In this document: positions 1 to 7,172 of the stretch, piece by piece
Layout: every line of letters starts with the position of its first letter
Numbering within the stretch: position 1 is the stretch's first letter
Source: Nostoc sp. NMS8
GTDB lineage: Bacteria > Cyanobacteriota > Cyanobacteriia > Cyanobacteriales > Nostocaceae
Reading direction: 5' to 3'
Assembly (NCBI RefSeq): GCF_017115045.1
Contig: NZ_JABXKK010000085.1
Location: 114,373-178,372, forward strand
Length of the DNA stretch: 64,000 nt
Made by a program: the position numbers and the translations under genes
Notes under the pieces: generated by a model
Seen by the model: only the letters and a program-made list of their open reading frames with translations
What the model was told of the DNA's origin: nothing
Database searches by the model: none

Positions 1-504
1 GATAGCACCACTGGCAAAGAAATCAAAACCCTAACTGGGCATACAAACTCGGTTTATGGCATCAGCTTCAGTCCCGATGGCAAGATGCTAGCTTCTGCCA
101 GTGCTGATAACACGGTGAAACTGTGGGATAGCACCACTGGCAAAGAAATCAAAACCCTAACTGGGCATACAAACTCGGTTTATGGCATCAGCTTCAGTCC
201 CGATGGCAAGATGCTAGCTTCTGCCAGTGCTGACAGCACGGTGAAACTGTGGGATACCAGCACAGGCAAAGAAATCAAAACCCTTACTGGGCATACAAGC
301 GGGATTTTGGGAATCAGCTTCAGTCCCGATGGCAAGATGCTAGCTTCTGCCAGTGGTGACAGCACGGTGAAACTGTGGGATACCAGCACAGGCAAAGAAA
401 TCAAAACCCTTATTGGGCATACAGACCCGGTTAATGGCATCAGCTTCAGTCCCAATGGCAAGATGCTAGCTTCTGCCAGTGCTGACAACACGGTGAAACT
501 GTGG
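1..504 (+). repeat. 126-bp coding tandem repeats (WD40 blades)
   Basis: Four consecutive 126-bp units begin at 1, 127, 253 and 379, each encoding one 42-residue blade. Units 1 and 2 differ at only a few bases. The array is open to the left, so more copies may lie upstream. Confidence 0.95.
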
Positions 505-624
505 AGGCTGGATTTTGATTATTTACTCCAGCAAGGGTGCAGTTTTATGCGCGAGTATTATAAAGTTAATCCCCCTGATAATGAGAGTGACAAGCACCTG
601 TGTGATGGTGTTGGTAATTCGTAA
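1..624 (+). CDS. WD40 repeat protein, C-terminal part (5' end outside window)
   Basis: The frame is open from the first base, so only the C-terminus is present. It shows four 42-residue WD40 blades, each with a GHT...V..ISFSPDGKMLASAS.D.TVKLW signature, then a final W and a short tail containing the segment LDFDYLLQQGC. In Nostoc this tail usually ends large WD40 proteins whose missing N-terminus carries an NTPase (NACHT/AAA), kinase or peptidase-like module; which one is present here cannot be seen. The blades form a beta-propeller scaffold for protein-protein contacts, probably cytoplasmic. An ATG at 85 is an internal Met of a blade, not a start. The blades are nearly identical at DNA level, which suggests recent amplification or gene conversion. 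Confidence 0.93.
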   Translation, partial: DSTTGKEIKTLTGHTNSVYGISFSPDGKMLASASADNTVKLWDSTTGKEIKTLTGHTNSVYGISFSPDGKMLASASADSTVKLWDTSTGKEIKTLTGHTSGILGISFSPDGKMLASASGDSTVKLWDTSTGKEIKTLIGHTDPVNGISFSPNGKMLASASADNTVKLWRLDFDYLLQQGCSFMREYYKVNPPDNESDKHLCDGVGNS

Positions 625-689
625 TACCGCTACGCAGAAGCAACTTACGTAAGTCTTATTCGTATTAAAAAACCATATCAAATAAAACC

Positions 690-845
690 ATGAAAAAAAT
701 TCTCATCCTCTCCGCTAACCCCAAAAACACGGCAAATCTGCGCCTAAATAAAGCTGACTTTTCACGGGATGTGGAAAGGAGGAGTTGGTTCAACACGGTT
801 CGGTTAGTATATTTGGCTTTCGGAGATCCCCCCAACCCCCCTTAA
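690..845 (+). pseudogene. Relic of a cyanobacterial 'MKKILILSANPK' family gene
   Basis: A short frame starts with MKKILILSANPKNTANLRL, the well-known opening of a family of multi-domain Nostoc proteins (often fused to CHAT, TIR-like or repeat modules). Similarity stops after about 20 residues. The frame then runs into the palindromic repeat at 822-904 and ends at a TAA inside it. I read this as the 5' stub of a deleted gene. It lies just downstream of the WD40 gene, where such genes are common. A tiny functional peptide is unlikely. Confidence 0.6.
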
Positions 846-904
846 AAAGGGGGGCAAAAGTCTCTTAAAGTCCCCCTTTTTAAGGGGGATTTAGGGGGAT
901 CTCC
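822..904. repeat. Palindromic repeat R1 (GGAGATCCCCC...GGGGGATCTCC)
   Basis: Outer arms GGAGATCCCCC and GGGGGATCTCC enclose inner CCCCTTAAAAAGGGG and CCCCCTTTTTAAGGGGG palindromes. Related elements lie at 26098-26211, inside a gene, and at 60196-60498, interrupted by a MITE-like element. Confidence 0.85.
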
Positions 905-1147
905 AACGATTTTGGTGTTTGTACAGATTCCCCTTTGCCTTTTCCCCTTAGCCGACAAGTATTGACCTACGCCTAATTCATATTATCCAAACTTGATATT
1001 ACCTATGCGGGAATCGTTATAAGTAATGCTTAAGCCATAGTTAATACAACTTAAACAGTACTTATTAATGGTGAAGCTGTAGTTACAGACGTTCATTATA
1101 TGATAAGTAAACTTGAAGCTATAGTTAACACAATTTCTTCTGTAGTT

Positions 1148-1273
1148 ATGAATGCTCAAGCTGTAGTTAACACAGCTTCTTCTGTGGTTATGAATGCTCA
1201 AGCTATAGTTAACACAGCTTCTTCTGTGGTTATAAATGCTCAAGCTATAGTTAACACAGCTTCTTCTGTGGTT
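1148..1273 (+). repeat. 42-bp minisatellite, three good copies
   Basis: Three 42-bp units start at 1148, 1190 and 1232 (core GCTCAAGCTRTAGTTAACAC). More degenerate copies reach back to about 1024. The unit is a multiple of three, so an open frame results (14-residue period NAQA.VNTASSVV), but no upstream RBS or family supports a protein. Confidence 0.85.
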
Positions 1274-1276
1274 ATA

Positions 1277-1431
1277 AAGCAAGCGAATTAAAGGTTAGGA
1301 CATCCTGAAAGCGTGGATGTTAGGAATAGTAATGTTTTACCTCCTGCCGACGCTCGTGGACTCGCTCTAAGCGAAGCCATGCCGAAGGCTTTACGCTGCG
1401 CTATCCTGCCTTCTGCCTTCTGCCTCCTGCT
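1277..1431. other. Segment interrupting the 42-bp array
   Basis: After the third 42-bp unit, about 155 bp of unrelated sequence follows, and then the array resumes with TATAAATGCTCAAGCTG at 1432. TATAAA occurs at both edges. The inserted DNA holds a GC-rich dispersed-repeat segment (about 1344-1400) and CCTTCTGCCTTCTGCCTCCTG repeats. No convincing terminal inverted repeats were found. Confidence 0.5.
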
Positions 1432-1600
1432 ATAAATGCTCAAGCTGTAATTAAGATTTGATCGACGCTTTAGATAAATTAAGAGAATTTACCAGTAGTT
1501 ATCTCATAAAAAGTATAATTGTTTTTGTGGATTTTGCTGAACCAGAATGTATTTTCGGTAGGACATAGTAACTATATAAATGTTACGAGTAACTAAATTT

Positions 1601-1996
1601 ATGTCTTTGAGAAAACGTACATCCCGCGTTCTAGAAAATGCTGAGTTAAGATTTGCTGGACTCAAAGCAATTGATGCCAATCTGGATCTTGGAAATACTT
1701 GTAATTTAAAAGTCCTGACAGAAGTAATTGAGCAATTACGCAGCAAGTTAGAAGCTCATAATACTGCTCTCAGCACGATTGACTCTTCCAAAGTAGAAAT
1801 TGAAGAATTAGAACAAACCTTGGGTACTTTCTCCGAAAAAATGCTCATGGGAATCGGTTTTAAATACGGCAAAGATAGCCGGGAATATGAGATGGCTGGT
1901 GGAGTTCGCAAAAGTGAACGTATCCGTAAAAGCAGAGCGACTCGCTTAAAAACTATTGCACAAAAAGCATCTATGCAAGGCACTCAACCCTTGTAG
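1601..1996 (+). CDS. Conserved cyanobacterial hypothetical protein (131 aa)
   Basis: A small, charged, mostly helical protein with no signal peptide or membrane segment. It begins MSLRKRTSRVLENAELR and contains a conserved-looking segment around EKMLMGIGFKYGKDSREYEMAGG, followed by a strongly basic C-terminus (RKSERIRKSRATRLK). From memory it resembles a widespread cyanobacterial family of unknown function. An in-frame ATG at 1580 would add seven residues. I prefer 1601 because the family-like sequence begins there; neither has a strong RBS. Function unknown; the basic tail could suit nucleic-acid or ribosome contact, which is speculation. Confidence 0.75.
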   Translation: MSLRKRTSRVLENAELRFAGLKAIDANLDLGNTCNLKVLTEVIEQLRSKLEAHNTALSTIDSSKVEIEELEQTLGTFSEKMLMGIGFKYGKDSREYEMAGGVRKSERIRKSRATRLKTIAQKASMQGTQPL

Positions 1997-2088
1997 ATGT
2001 GTAAGCAATACAGTTCGGATCAGCAGGGAAGGAAAAAAAGTTGTTAACCAGTAATTCTTTCTCCCCTGCTTGCCTCAATGCCCGATGA

Positions 2089-2868
2089 CTAAAATTCGCG
2101 TTGTGAGAAAATAAAAATAGCGATCGCTAACAACATGGCACTATAAAGTAAGCCATAGCCAGCATTCAAAATCAATGTAGTCGTATCAGGTAGTGCTTGC
2201 AAACCATAAACGGCATCATTTTTCAAATCTAATCGAGATAAATCTGGCAAGATGAGAAATAAACCTTGAGTTAGACGTTCTATGCCAGGGTTGCGGCTTA
2301 GACGACCAAGTTGTACTAAATCTTGGGTAACATTGCCGATTAAATATATTGCAAAGGTTAAGATAGTCGCTAGCAGAGAAGCAGTAAAAACACCGAAGGT
2401 AATAGCCACAGCAGTGATTAATGACAACTGCAAAAATAAGAAAATTGCTGCAATGAAAATACTCGCCGTTGGATGAGGAATATTGCCAAATTGCAGAAAT
2501 CCCAGATAAATTACTGTCATTATAGCGATCAGTAAGGCTAGTACTGCGGATAAACCCAAGTATTTGCCAACGATGATTTCGCTGCGACTGACAGGTTTAG
2601 CAATCAACACCAAGATAGTGCGCTTTTCAATTTCTTTATTAACTAATCCCGTACCAATAAATATCGTAATAATTAGCCCGATGGCATTCATCGCTGCCAT
2701 CCCAAAGTCTAAAAACATTTTACCTTCAGTCGTAGCTGCAAATTCAGGAAGGGCGCGGAAGGCAATGGCGAGTATTAGCGCATAAAAACCAATAATATAT
2801 AGTACGCGATCGCGTACCACTTCCTGAAAAACATTCTTTGCCAACACAAAAATTCTGTTAATAGCCAT
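2089..2868 (-). CDS. fraE: ABC-2 type permease FraE, cell-pole/septum protein
   Basis: 259 residues with about six membrane helices, starting MAINRIFVLAKNVFQEVVRD and matching the NosY-like ABC-2 permease fold. It is the last gene of a three-gene minus-strand operon whose order, sizes and predicted topologies match fraC-fraD-fraE of Anabaena sp. PCC 7120. In that organism FraE is needed for filament integrity and for proper heterocyst cell poles and diazotrophic growth. Its ATPase partner is not encoded here. It is separated from fraD by about 107 bp containing short tandem repeats. Identification rests on operon architecture plus the permease fold, so the symbol is fairly secure. Confidence 0.85.
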   Translation of the reverse strand: MAINRIFVLAKNVFQEVVRDRVLYIIGFYALILAIAFRALPEFAATTEGKMFLDFGMAAMNAIGLIITIFIGTGLVNKEIEKRTILVLIAKPVSRSEIIVGKYLGLSAVLALLIAIMTVIYLGFLQFGNIPHPTASIFIAAIFLFLQLSLITAVAITFGVFTASLLATILTFAIYLIGNVTQDLVQLGRLSRNPGIERLTQGLFLILPDLSRLDLKNDAVYGLQALPDTTTLILNAGYGLLYSAMLLAIAIFIFSQREF

Positions 2869-2893
2869 TTGTCATTTGTCATTTGTCATTTGT
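2867..2893. repeat. STRR (TCATTTG)n between fraD and fraE
   Basis: About four tandem copies of the heptamer TCATTTG lie directly upstream of the fraE start. A C-rich run with CTCCCTG motifs follows at about 2937-2970, up to the fraD stop codon. Confidence 0.85.
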
Positions 2894-2975
2894 TATTGGC
2901 AAGAGGTAGCGGAAGGGAAAGAGATAATTCTATTGTCCCCCTTGCTCCCTGCTCCCTGCCCCTCTGCCCCACTCC

Positions 2976-3992
2976 TCACAGCTGTGGAAGTGGTGAACCA
3001 GGAATCAATTTACTGGCGACATCGCATTCAATGTCTGCAACTGTAATCTTATTGCCGGAATCGCTGGTTGCTGGAAGTTGTTTAATCCGACAAGATTTTT
3101 TCAAGTAATAGCCTCGTGGGTTAGAACTTGGGCCTATCCAAATACTTAGTAAATCTAATATATATCCAGACTTATTATTATCTACACGCGGTTCAATACG
3201 CCATACTTTCCTTTCTTCATATTTACCCAGGTTTTTTTGAATTACTTCCCTACCTAGAGTGACTACGCGATGTTCCCGATCTTTCTGGGGAATCAACCAT
3301 TTCTCTACTTCTGACCAAGGTCTTTTAGCTATTTCTTCTTCTACTATCGGTTGAAGTTTCTCTAGAATTATAGCGCCGTTTCGTGGGATTTTTACTGGTT
3401 CTTCTGTTCTGACAACAAAGGTACTACGTTTAAATGTATCTGCCTGCAAACTAGGATATTGTTGTAACCAATTATCCATCACAAAATAAAACTGAATCCA
3501 GCAACTTAGCAGCATACTACTAGCAACTAAAATTATGATTCTTTGGCGGTCTTGTGGTTTAGGAATTCGAGCTTTTGCGTCGGTGTCATTTCCTTCGATA
3601 AATTCTGGTATTGCCGTAATTAGTGCTGAAAGTGTCGGCCAAAAAACGATTGTTCTTGCTGTAATCACATCCTGTTGATTTCCAAAGGCAAAAACACTTA
3701 CTAAGAATCCAGTGATGACTGCACCAACTGGCATAAAAGTACCAGGAACCCTTAAAGGATCTTCAGTTGTATACCAAGCTGTGCCAGCAATTAAAAATAA
3801 CCAACCAAAAAAAGCAATGATATCTTTAATATAACCTGTGGCAAAATATGAGATTCCCCAAGAAAAAACACTCAGATAAATAAATGTCTGCCAAGAATAG
3901 GCTTTCGGTGGAACTAATATTTTTCTAATTCCCGCATAAAGCCCTTCCGCAAATTTAAAAACCCCAAATACATCTTTAAGTAGCGTATTCAT
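2976..3992 (-). CDS. fraD: Septal-junction protein FraD
   Basis: 338 residues. The N-terminal half carries about five membrane helices (roughly residues 30-55, 58-75, 85-110, 115-135, 160-180). The C-terminal half, about 185-338, is soluble and predicted periplasmic, with a charged helical stretch. This is the topology described for FraD, which in Anabaena sits at intercellular septa, is required for nanopores and molecular exchange between cells, and forms part of the septal-junction plug/cap. It lies between the FraC-like and FraE-like genes, with 64 bp to the former. The family corresponds to a cyanobacterial DUF restricted mainly to filamentous forms. An ATG at 3992 starts MNTLLKDVFG. Confidence 0.85.
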   Translation of the reverse strand: MNTLLKDVFGVFKFAEGLYAGIRKILVPPKAYSWQTFIYLSVFSWGISYFATGYIKDIIAFFGWLFLIAGTAWYTTEDPLRVPGTFMPVGAVITGFLVSVFAFGNQQDVITARTIVFWPTLSALITAIPEFIEGNDTDAKARIPKPQDRQRIIILVASSMLLSCWIQFYFVMDNWLQQYPSLQADTFKRSTFVVRTEEPVKIPRNGAIILEKLQPIVEEEIAKRPWSEVEKWLIPQKDREHRVVTLGREVIQKNLGKYEERKVWRIEPRVDNNKSGYILDLLSIWIGPSSNPRGYYLKKSCRIKQLPATSDSGNKITVADIECDVASKLIPGSPLPQL

Positions 3993-4056
3993 ATTCCTCT
4001 TTACACCTGATTAATTAATCACTAATCTTCCTCTGGATTAAACAAGTAAATTCTTG

Positions 4057-4605
4057 CTATTTTGAACGAAATAATAAGATAATGGTTATAGCAGTATAGC
4101 TCAGAGAATTGGCTATTAATATAGTAGTAACTAAATTAGTATTTTGAAAGTTAACGCTGCTTAGACGAAGCCTTTGCTGCCTCTGAGATATTTTATTTTC
4201 TTCTTCTTTAGCTTCTTTTTTAACAACTGGTTCATGTAATGAGAATAGTAAAACTCTTAAAATGAAAAATTTCATCAAAAAAGTAGCGAAGAAAATTATA
4301 CAAGCAGTTAATATAATTAAAGTTTGGGTACTTGGCAATTTAAAACTATTAAAAAGCATATAGTTAATTAATTCTGATTTCACCTGTATCGGTAACAGTG
4401 GTTCCGATACAAAAAATATGATCCAACCAATTACACTAGAAAATAGATTAATAGAAATGGCATAAAAAGTACTGGTTTTTTTGTCAAATTTGAGTCGAGA
4501 GTGCAAAACATAAGCTTCGATGGGGATGGCAATCATTACAAATAAAAGGTCAAACAAGATTCCACCAATGGGAAAAATCCTCGGAAGCATCCAATCTTCA
4601 GGCAT
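4057..4605 (-). CDS. fraC: Filament integrity membrane protein FraC
   Basis: 182 residues with three or four membrane helices, beginning MPEDWMLPRIFPIGGILFDL. A charged loop near residues 130-148 (KKEAKEEENKISQRQQR) precedes the last helix. Size, start and position as first gene of the operon match FraC of Anabaena, which localises to septa, keeps filaments from fragmenting and works with FraD in cell-to-cell diffusion. About 240 bp separate it from the divergent 4843 gene, where the operon promoter must lie; no confident promoter motif was seen there. Confidence 0.85.
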   Translation of the reverse strand: MPEDWMLPRIFPIGGILFDLLFVMIAIPIEAYVLHSRLKFDKKTSTFYAISINLFSSVIGWIIFFVSEPLLPIQVKSELINYMLFNSFKLPSTQTLIILTACIIFFATFLMKFFILRVLLFSLHEPVVKKEAKEEENKISQRQQRLRLSSVNFQNTNLVTTILIANSLSYTAITIILLFRSK

Positions 4606-4842
4606 GAATCGTCAAGGGTAAGGGTTAACTGTAGAGAGTATAACTGGGATAGTGAGGGTAATGGGGGAAATTATCTCATTGTTTTTGTCCTTTACTATGC
4701 TGGTGTGCGAGTATTCCATTATTAATATTTTTAATACATTAATTTAGCCATTGTACGGACTCCTGAGAGCGGCAGTTTATCTACCTGAGAAGACAAGACG
4801 TTAGGTAAGATTAAAGATTGCCACGTTATAGCTTTTTGAGAA

Positions 4843-5979
4843 ATGACAAGGAACGGTATTGGTATTCGCACGGCGCAAGTGCGTCAGGAACGGCTCGTTG
4901 GTCAAATTCACGTCTATGATGGCGTGGGTAAGGGTAAGTCCCAAGCGGCTTTAGGGGTGGTTTTGCGCTCCATTGGCTTGGGGATAAATACGCCTAGCAA
5001 TTCTAACCGCGTTTTGCTGTTGCGGTTTTTAAAAGGGCCAGAACGTGATTATGACGAAGATGGCGCGATCGCAGCTTTGCAACGCGGATTTCCCCATTTA
5101 ATTGACCAGGTTCGCACCGGGAGAGCCGAATTTTTTGGGCATGATGAAATTACCATCTTTGATCGAGATGAGGCGACGCGGGGTTGGGATGTAGCCAAAG
5201 GTGCGATCGCTAGCGGCCTATATTCAGTTGTCGTCTTGGATGAAATTAATCCAGTTTTGGATTTAGGTTTGCTACCAGTAGATGAAGTGGTACGGACATT
5301 AAAATCCAAACCCCAAGAGTTAGAAATCATCGCCACTGGACGCGCTGCACCGCAAAAGTTGCTTGATATTGCAGATTTGCACTCAGAAATGAAACCTCAT
5401 CACCACCCAACAGCCAAAGCCCTCTTACTTGAAGGGATTGAAATTTATACTGGTGCTGGTAAAGGTAAGTCTACTAGTGCTTTGGGCAAAGCCTTGCAGG
5501 CCATTGGTAGGGGAATTAATCATCCAGGGTCTACCCGTGTATTGATTATGCAGTGGCTTAAAGGTGGTAGTGGCTACACCGAAGATGCTGCGATCGCCGC
5601 TTTGCAGCAGTCATATCCAGAAGTGGTGGATCATCAGCGCTGCGGTGGAGATGCCATCGTCTGGCGAAATTCCCGGCAAGAATTAGATTATGTAGAAGCC
5701 GAACGGGGTTGGGAAATTGCGAAAGTTGCGATCGCCTCTGGACTCTATAAAACTATTATTCTTGATGAACTCAATCCCACCGTTGACTTAGAATTACTCC
5801 CCGTTGAACCCATTGTGCAAGCTTTACTCCGCAAACCCCGCGACACCGAAATCATTATCACTGGCCGCTGTCAAAATCCACCGGCATACTTCGATTTGGC
5901 TAGCGTTCACTCAGAGGTTTATTGCCACAAACACTATGCTAATCAAGGTGTAGAACTTAAACGAGGCGTAGATTTTTAA
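4843..5979 (+). CDS. Tandem cob(I)alamin adenosyltransferase-like (CobO/BtuR) P-loop protein
   Basis: 378 residues made of two homologous CobA/CobO/BtuR-type P-loop domains, about 1-190 and 195-378. Walker A motifs GVGKGKSQ (27-34) and GAGKGKST (about 204-211) match the unusual GxGKGK loop of corrinoid adenosyltransferases. Each half also has the family LDE motif (VVLDEINPVLDL and IILDELNPTVDL). Family members adenosylate cobalamin or cobyrinate using ATP. A two-domain fusion is known in cyanobacteria, but whether both halves are active is unclear. It stands alone, divergent from fraC, with no cobalamin genes nearby and no recognisable cobalamin riboswitch upstream. Confidence 0.88.
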   Translation: MTRNGIGIRTAQVRQERLVGQIHVYDGVGKGKSQAALGVVLRSIGLGINTPSNSNRVLLLRFLKGPERDYDEDGAIAALQRGFPHLIDQVRTGRAEFFGHDEITIFDRDEATRGWDVAKGAIASGLYSVVVLDEINPVLDLGLLPVDEVVRTLKSKPQELEIIATGRAAPQKLLDIADLHSEMKPHHHPTAKALLLEGIEIYTGAGKGKSTSALGKALQAIGRGINHPGSTRVLIMQWLKGGSGYTEDAAIAALQQSYPEVVDHQRCGGDAIVWRNSRQELDYVEAERGWEIAKVAIASGLYKTIILDELNPTVDLELLPVEPIVQALLRKPRDTEIIITGRCQNPPAYFDLASVHSEVYCHKHYANQGVELKRGVDF

Positions 5980-5981
5980 AA

Positions 5982-6005
5982 TAGTCATTAGTCATTAGTC
6001 ATTAA
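5982..6005. repeat. STRR (TCATTAG)n
   Basis: Three copies of AGTCATT follow the stop codon of the upstream gene directly. This is a short tandem repeat typical of Nostocales intergenic DNA. Confidence 0.8.
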
Positions 6006-6104
6006 CTATGGACTTTTGATACTAATGATAGAGACAGGTGAAAGGCTAAATGCGATTACCAGTCCCTCTTGCATAATCCAAAATCTAAAATTTTGCTGGC
6101 GCAC

Positions 6105-6208
6105 TAGTACCGTAAGGCGGAATTAAAAATTAAAAATTGAAAATCAATACAGCGTAAGCGTTTCATAAATTTGAAATGGGTGGTTTACTTCCGCCGTGCT
6201 GTACTAGC
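6105..6208. repeat. Dispersed repeat R3, copy 1
   Basis: Contains AGTACCGTAAGGCGGAATTAA, then CAATACAGCGTAAGCGTTTCAT, and ends CCGCCGTGCTGTACTAGC. The ends are partly complementary (GTACCGTAAGGCGGAA with TTCCGCCGTGCTGTAC), so it can fold. An opposite-orientation copy is at 32225-32305 and a partial copy at 15685-15752. It reaches the stop codon of the diguanylate cyclase gene. Confidence 0.75.
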
Positions 6209-7172
6209 ATGAATTTTTACTTTTGGGTAGTAAAATATTTTGCACAAAGCGATCGCGTCCTGCTGCCTTTGCTTTATACAACGCCCGATCCGCTGCGGCA
6301 ATCATTTCTTCTAAGTCAGAATCGGCCTGAGGAATTTCCGTCGTAAACCCGACGCTAATGGTTACATGAGGACTAACTTGGGAATTTTGATGAGGAATTG
6401 CTAGTGTTCGGACAGCATGACAAATTTTGTCGGCAACATAAGTCGCCCCCTCGGTGTCTGTGTTGGGTAAAATCACAGCAAATTCTTCCCCGCCATAACG
6501 GGCAACTAAATCTCCTGGGCGTTTAATAATATCTTTGATGGCTTGAGCGATTTCTTGAAGACAGCGATCGCCTATCCGATGACCATAAGTATCATTATAT
6601 AATTTGAAGAAATCAACATCGCAAAGAATCAAGGAAAGCGGATGTTGTTCGCGTTTTAGGCGCTGCCATTCTTGGTTAAGATACTCTTCAAACCGTCGGC
6701 GATTAGCTACTTGAGTTAATCCATCGATGGTAACTAATCTCTGCAATTCCATATTCACGGCTTCCAGTTTTTGCCGTAACTGAGATTGCTCAATCAAGCG
6801 TTTTACCCGTTGTCGCAAAACTGGCCAATGAATCGGTTTGGTAACATAATCAATTGCTCCCACTGCAAATGCACGGTCAACTGACTCTTGATCCTCCAGT
6901 CCTGTAATCATTAAAACTGGAGTGTGCTTGTTATAATCCAGAAGTTGTAACTGAGTGCAACACTCGAATCCATCCAGATCCGGCATTATGGCATCAAGGA
7001 GTACTATGTCAGGGTGCAGTTGCTTAAAAACAGTTAAACCCTCCATACCATTTTGAGCTTCCGCTATTTGATAGCCTTCCCGCTCCAAGAAATGCCGCAG
7101 TATCAGGCGAATAAATGGTTCATCATCAACAATTAGAACTAAAGATTGGCTTTCTTGAGCAGTGGCTTTCAT
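6204..7172 (-). CDS. Response regulator with GGDEF domain (diguanylate cyclase)
   Basis: 322 residues. An N-terminal REC domain (about 11-125) has the acidic pair VDDE and phospho-acceptor D60 in LLDAIMPDLDG. A coiled linker (125-145) leads to a GGDEF domain (about 146-315) with an intact catalytic GGEEF motif (227-231) and an RxxD inhibitory site (RPGD, 218-221) five residues upstream. It should make cyclic di-GMP when phosphorylated and be inhibited by product. Its ATG overlaps the stop of the upstream hybrid kinase by 4 bp (ATGA). This translational coupling makes the kinase the likely phosphodonor. Confidence 0.94.
   Translation of the reverse strand: MKATAQESQSLVLIVDDEPFIRLILRHFLEREGYQIAEAQNGMEGLTVFKQLHPDIVLLDAIMPDLDGFECCTQLQLLDYNKHTPVLMITGLEDQESVDRAFAVGAIDYVTKPIHWPVLRQRVKRLIEQSQLRQKLEAVNMELQRLVTIDGLTQVANRRRFEEYLNQEWQRLKREQHPLSLILCDVDFFKLYNDTYGHRIGDRCLQEIAQAIKDIIKRPGDLVARYGGEEFAVILPNTDTEGATYVADKICHAVRTLAIPHQNSQVSPHVTISVGFTTEIPQADSDLEEMIAAADRALYKAKAAGRDRFVQNILLPKSKNSC

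Noticed and set aside
1024..1275. CRISPR array
   Set aside because: Units are directly tandem with no unique spacers and no cas genes nearby.
1100..1291. Open frame through the 42-bp tandem repeats as a gene
   Set aside because: It exists because the repeat unit is a multiple of three; no RBS, no family, and the opposite strand is open as well.
2960..2990. Yfr1-like motif (ACTCCTCACA)
   Set aside because: Lies in an STRR and at the end of fraD, lacks the full conserved core and flanking stems.
4606..4842. Cobalamin riboswitch upstream of the CobO-like gene
   Set aside because: No B12-box-like sequence or suitable structure was recognised in the 240-bp gap.
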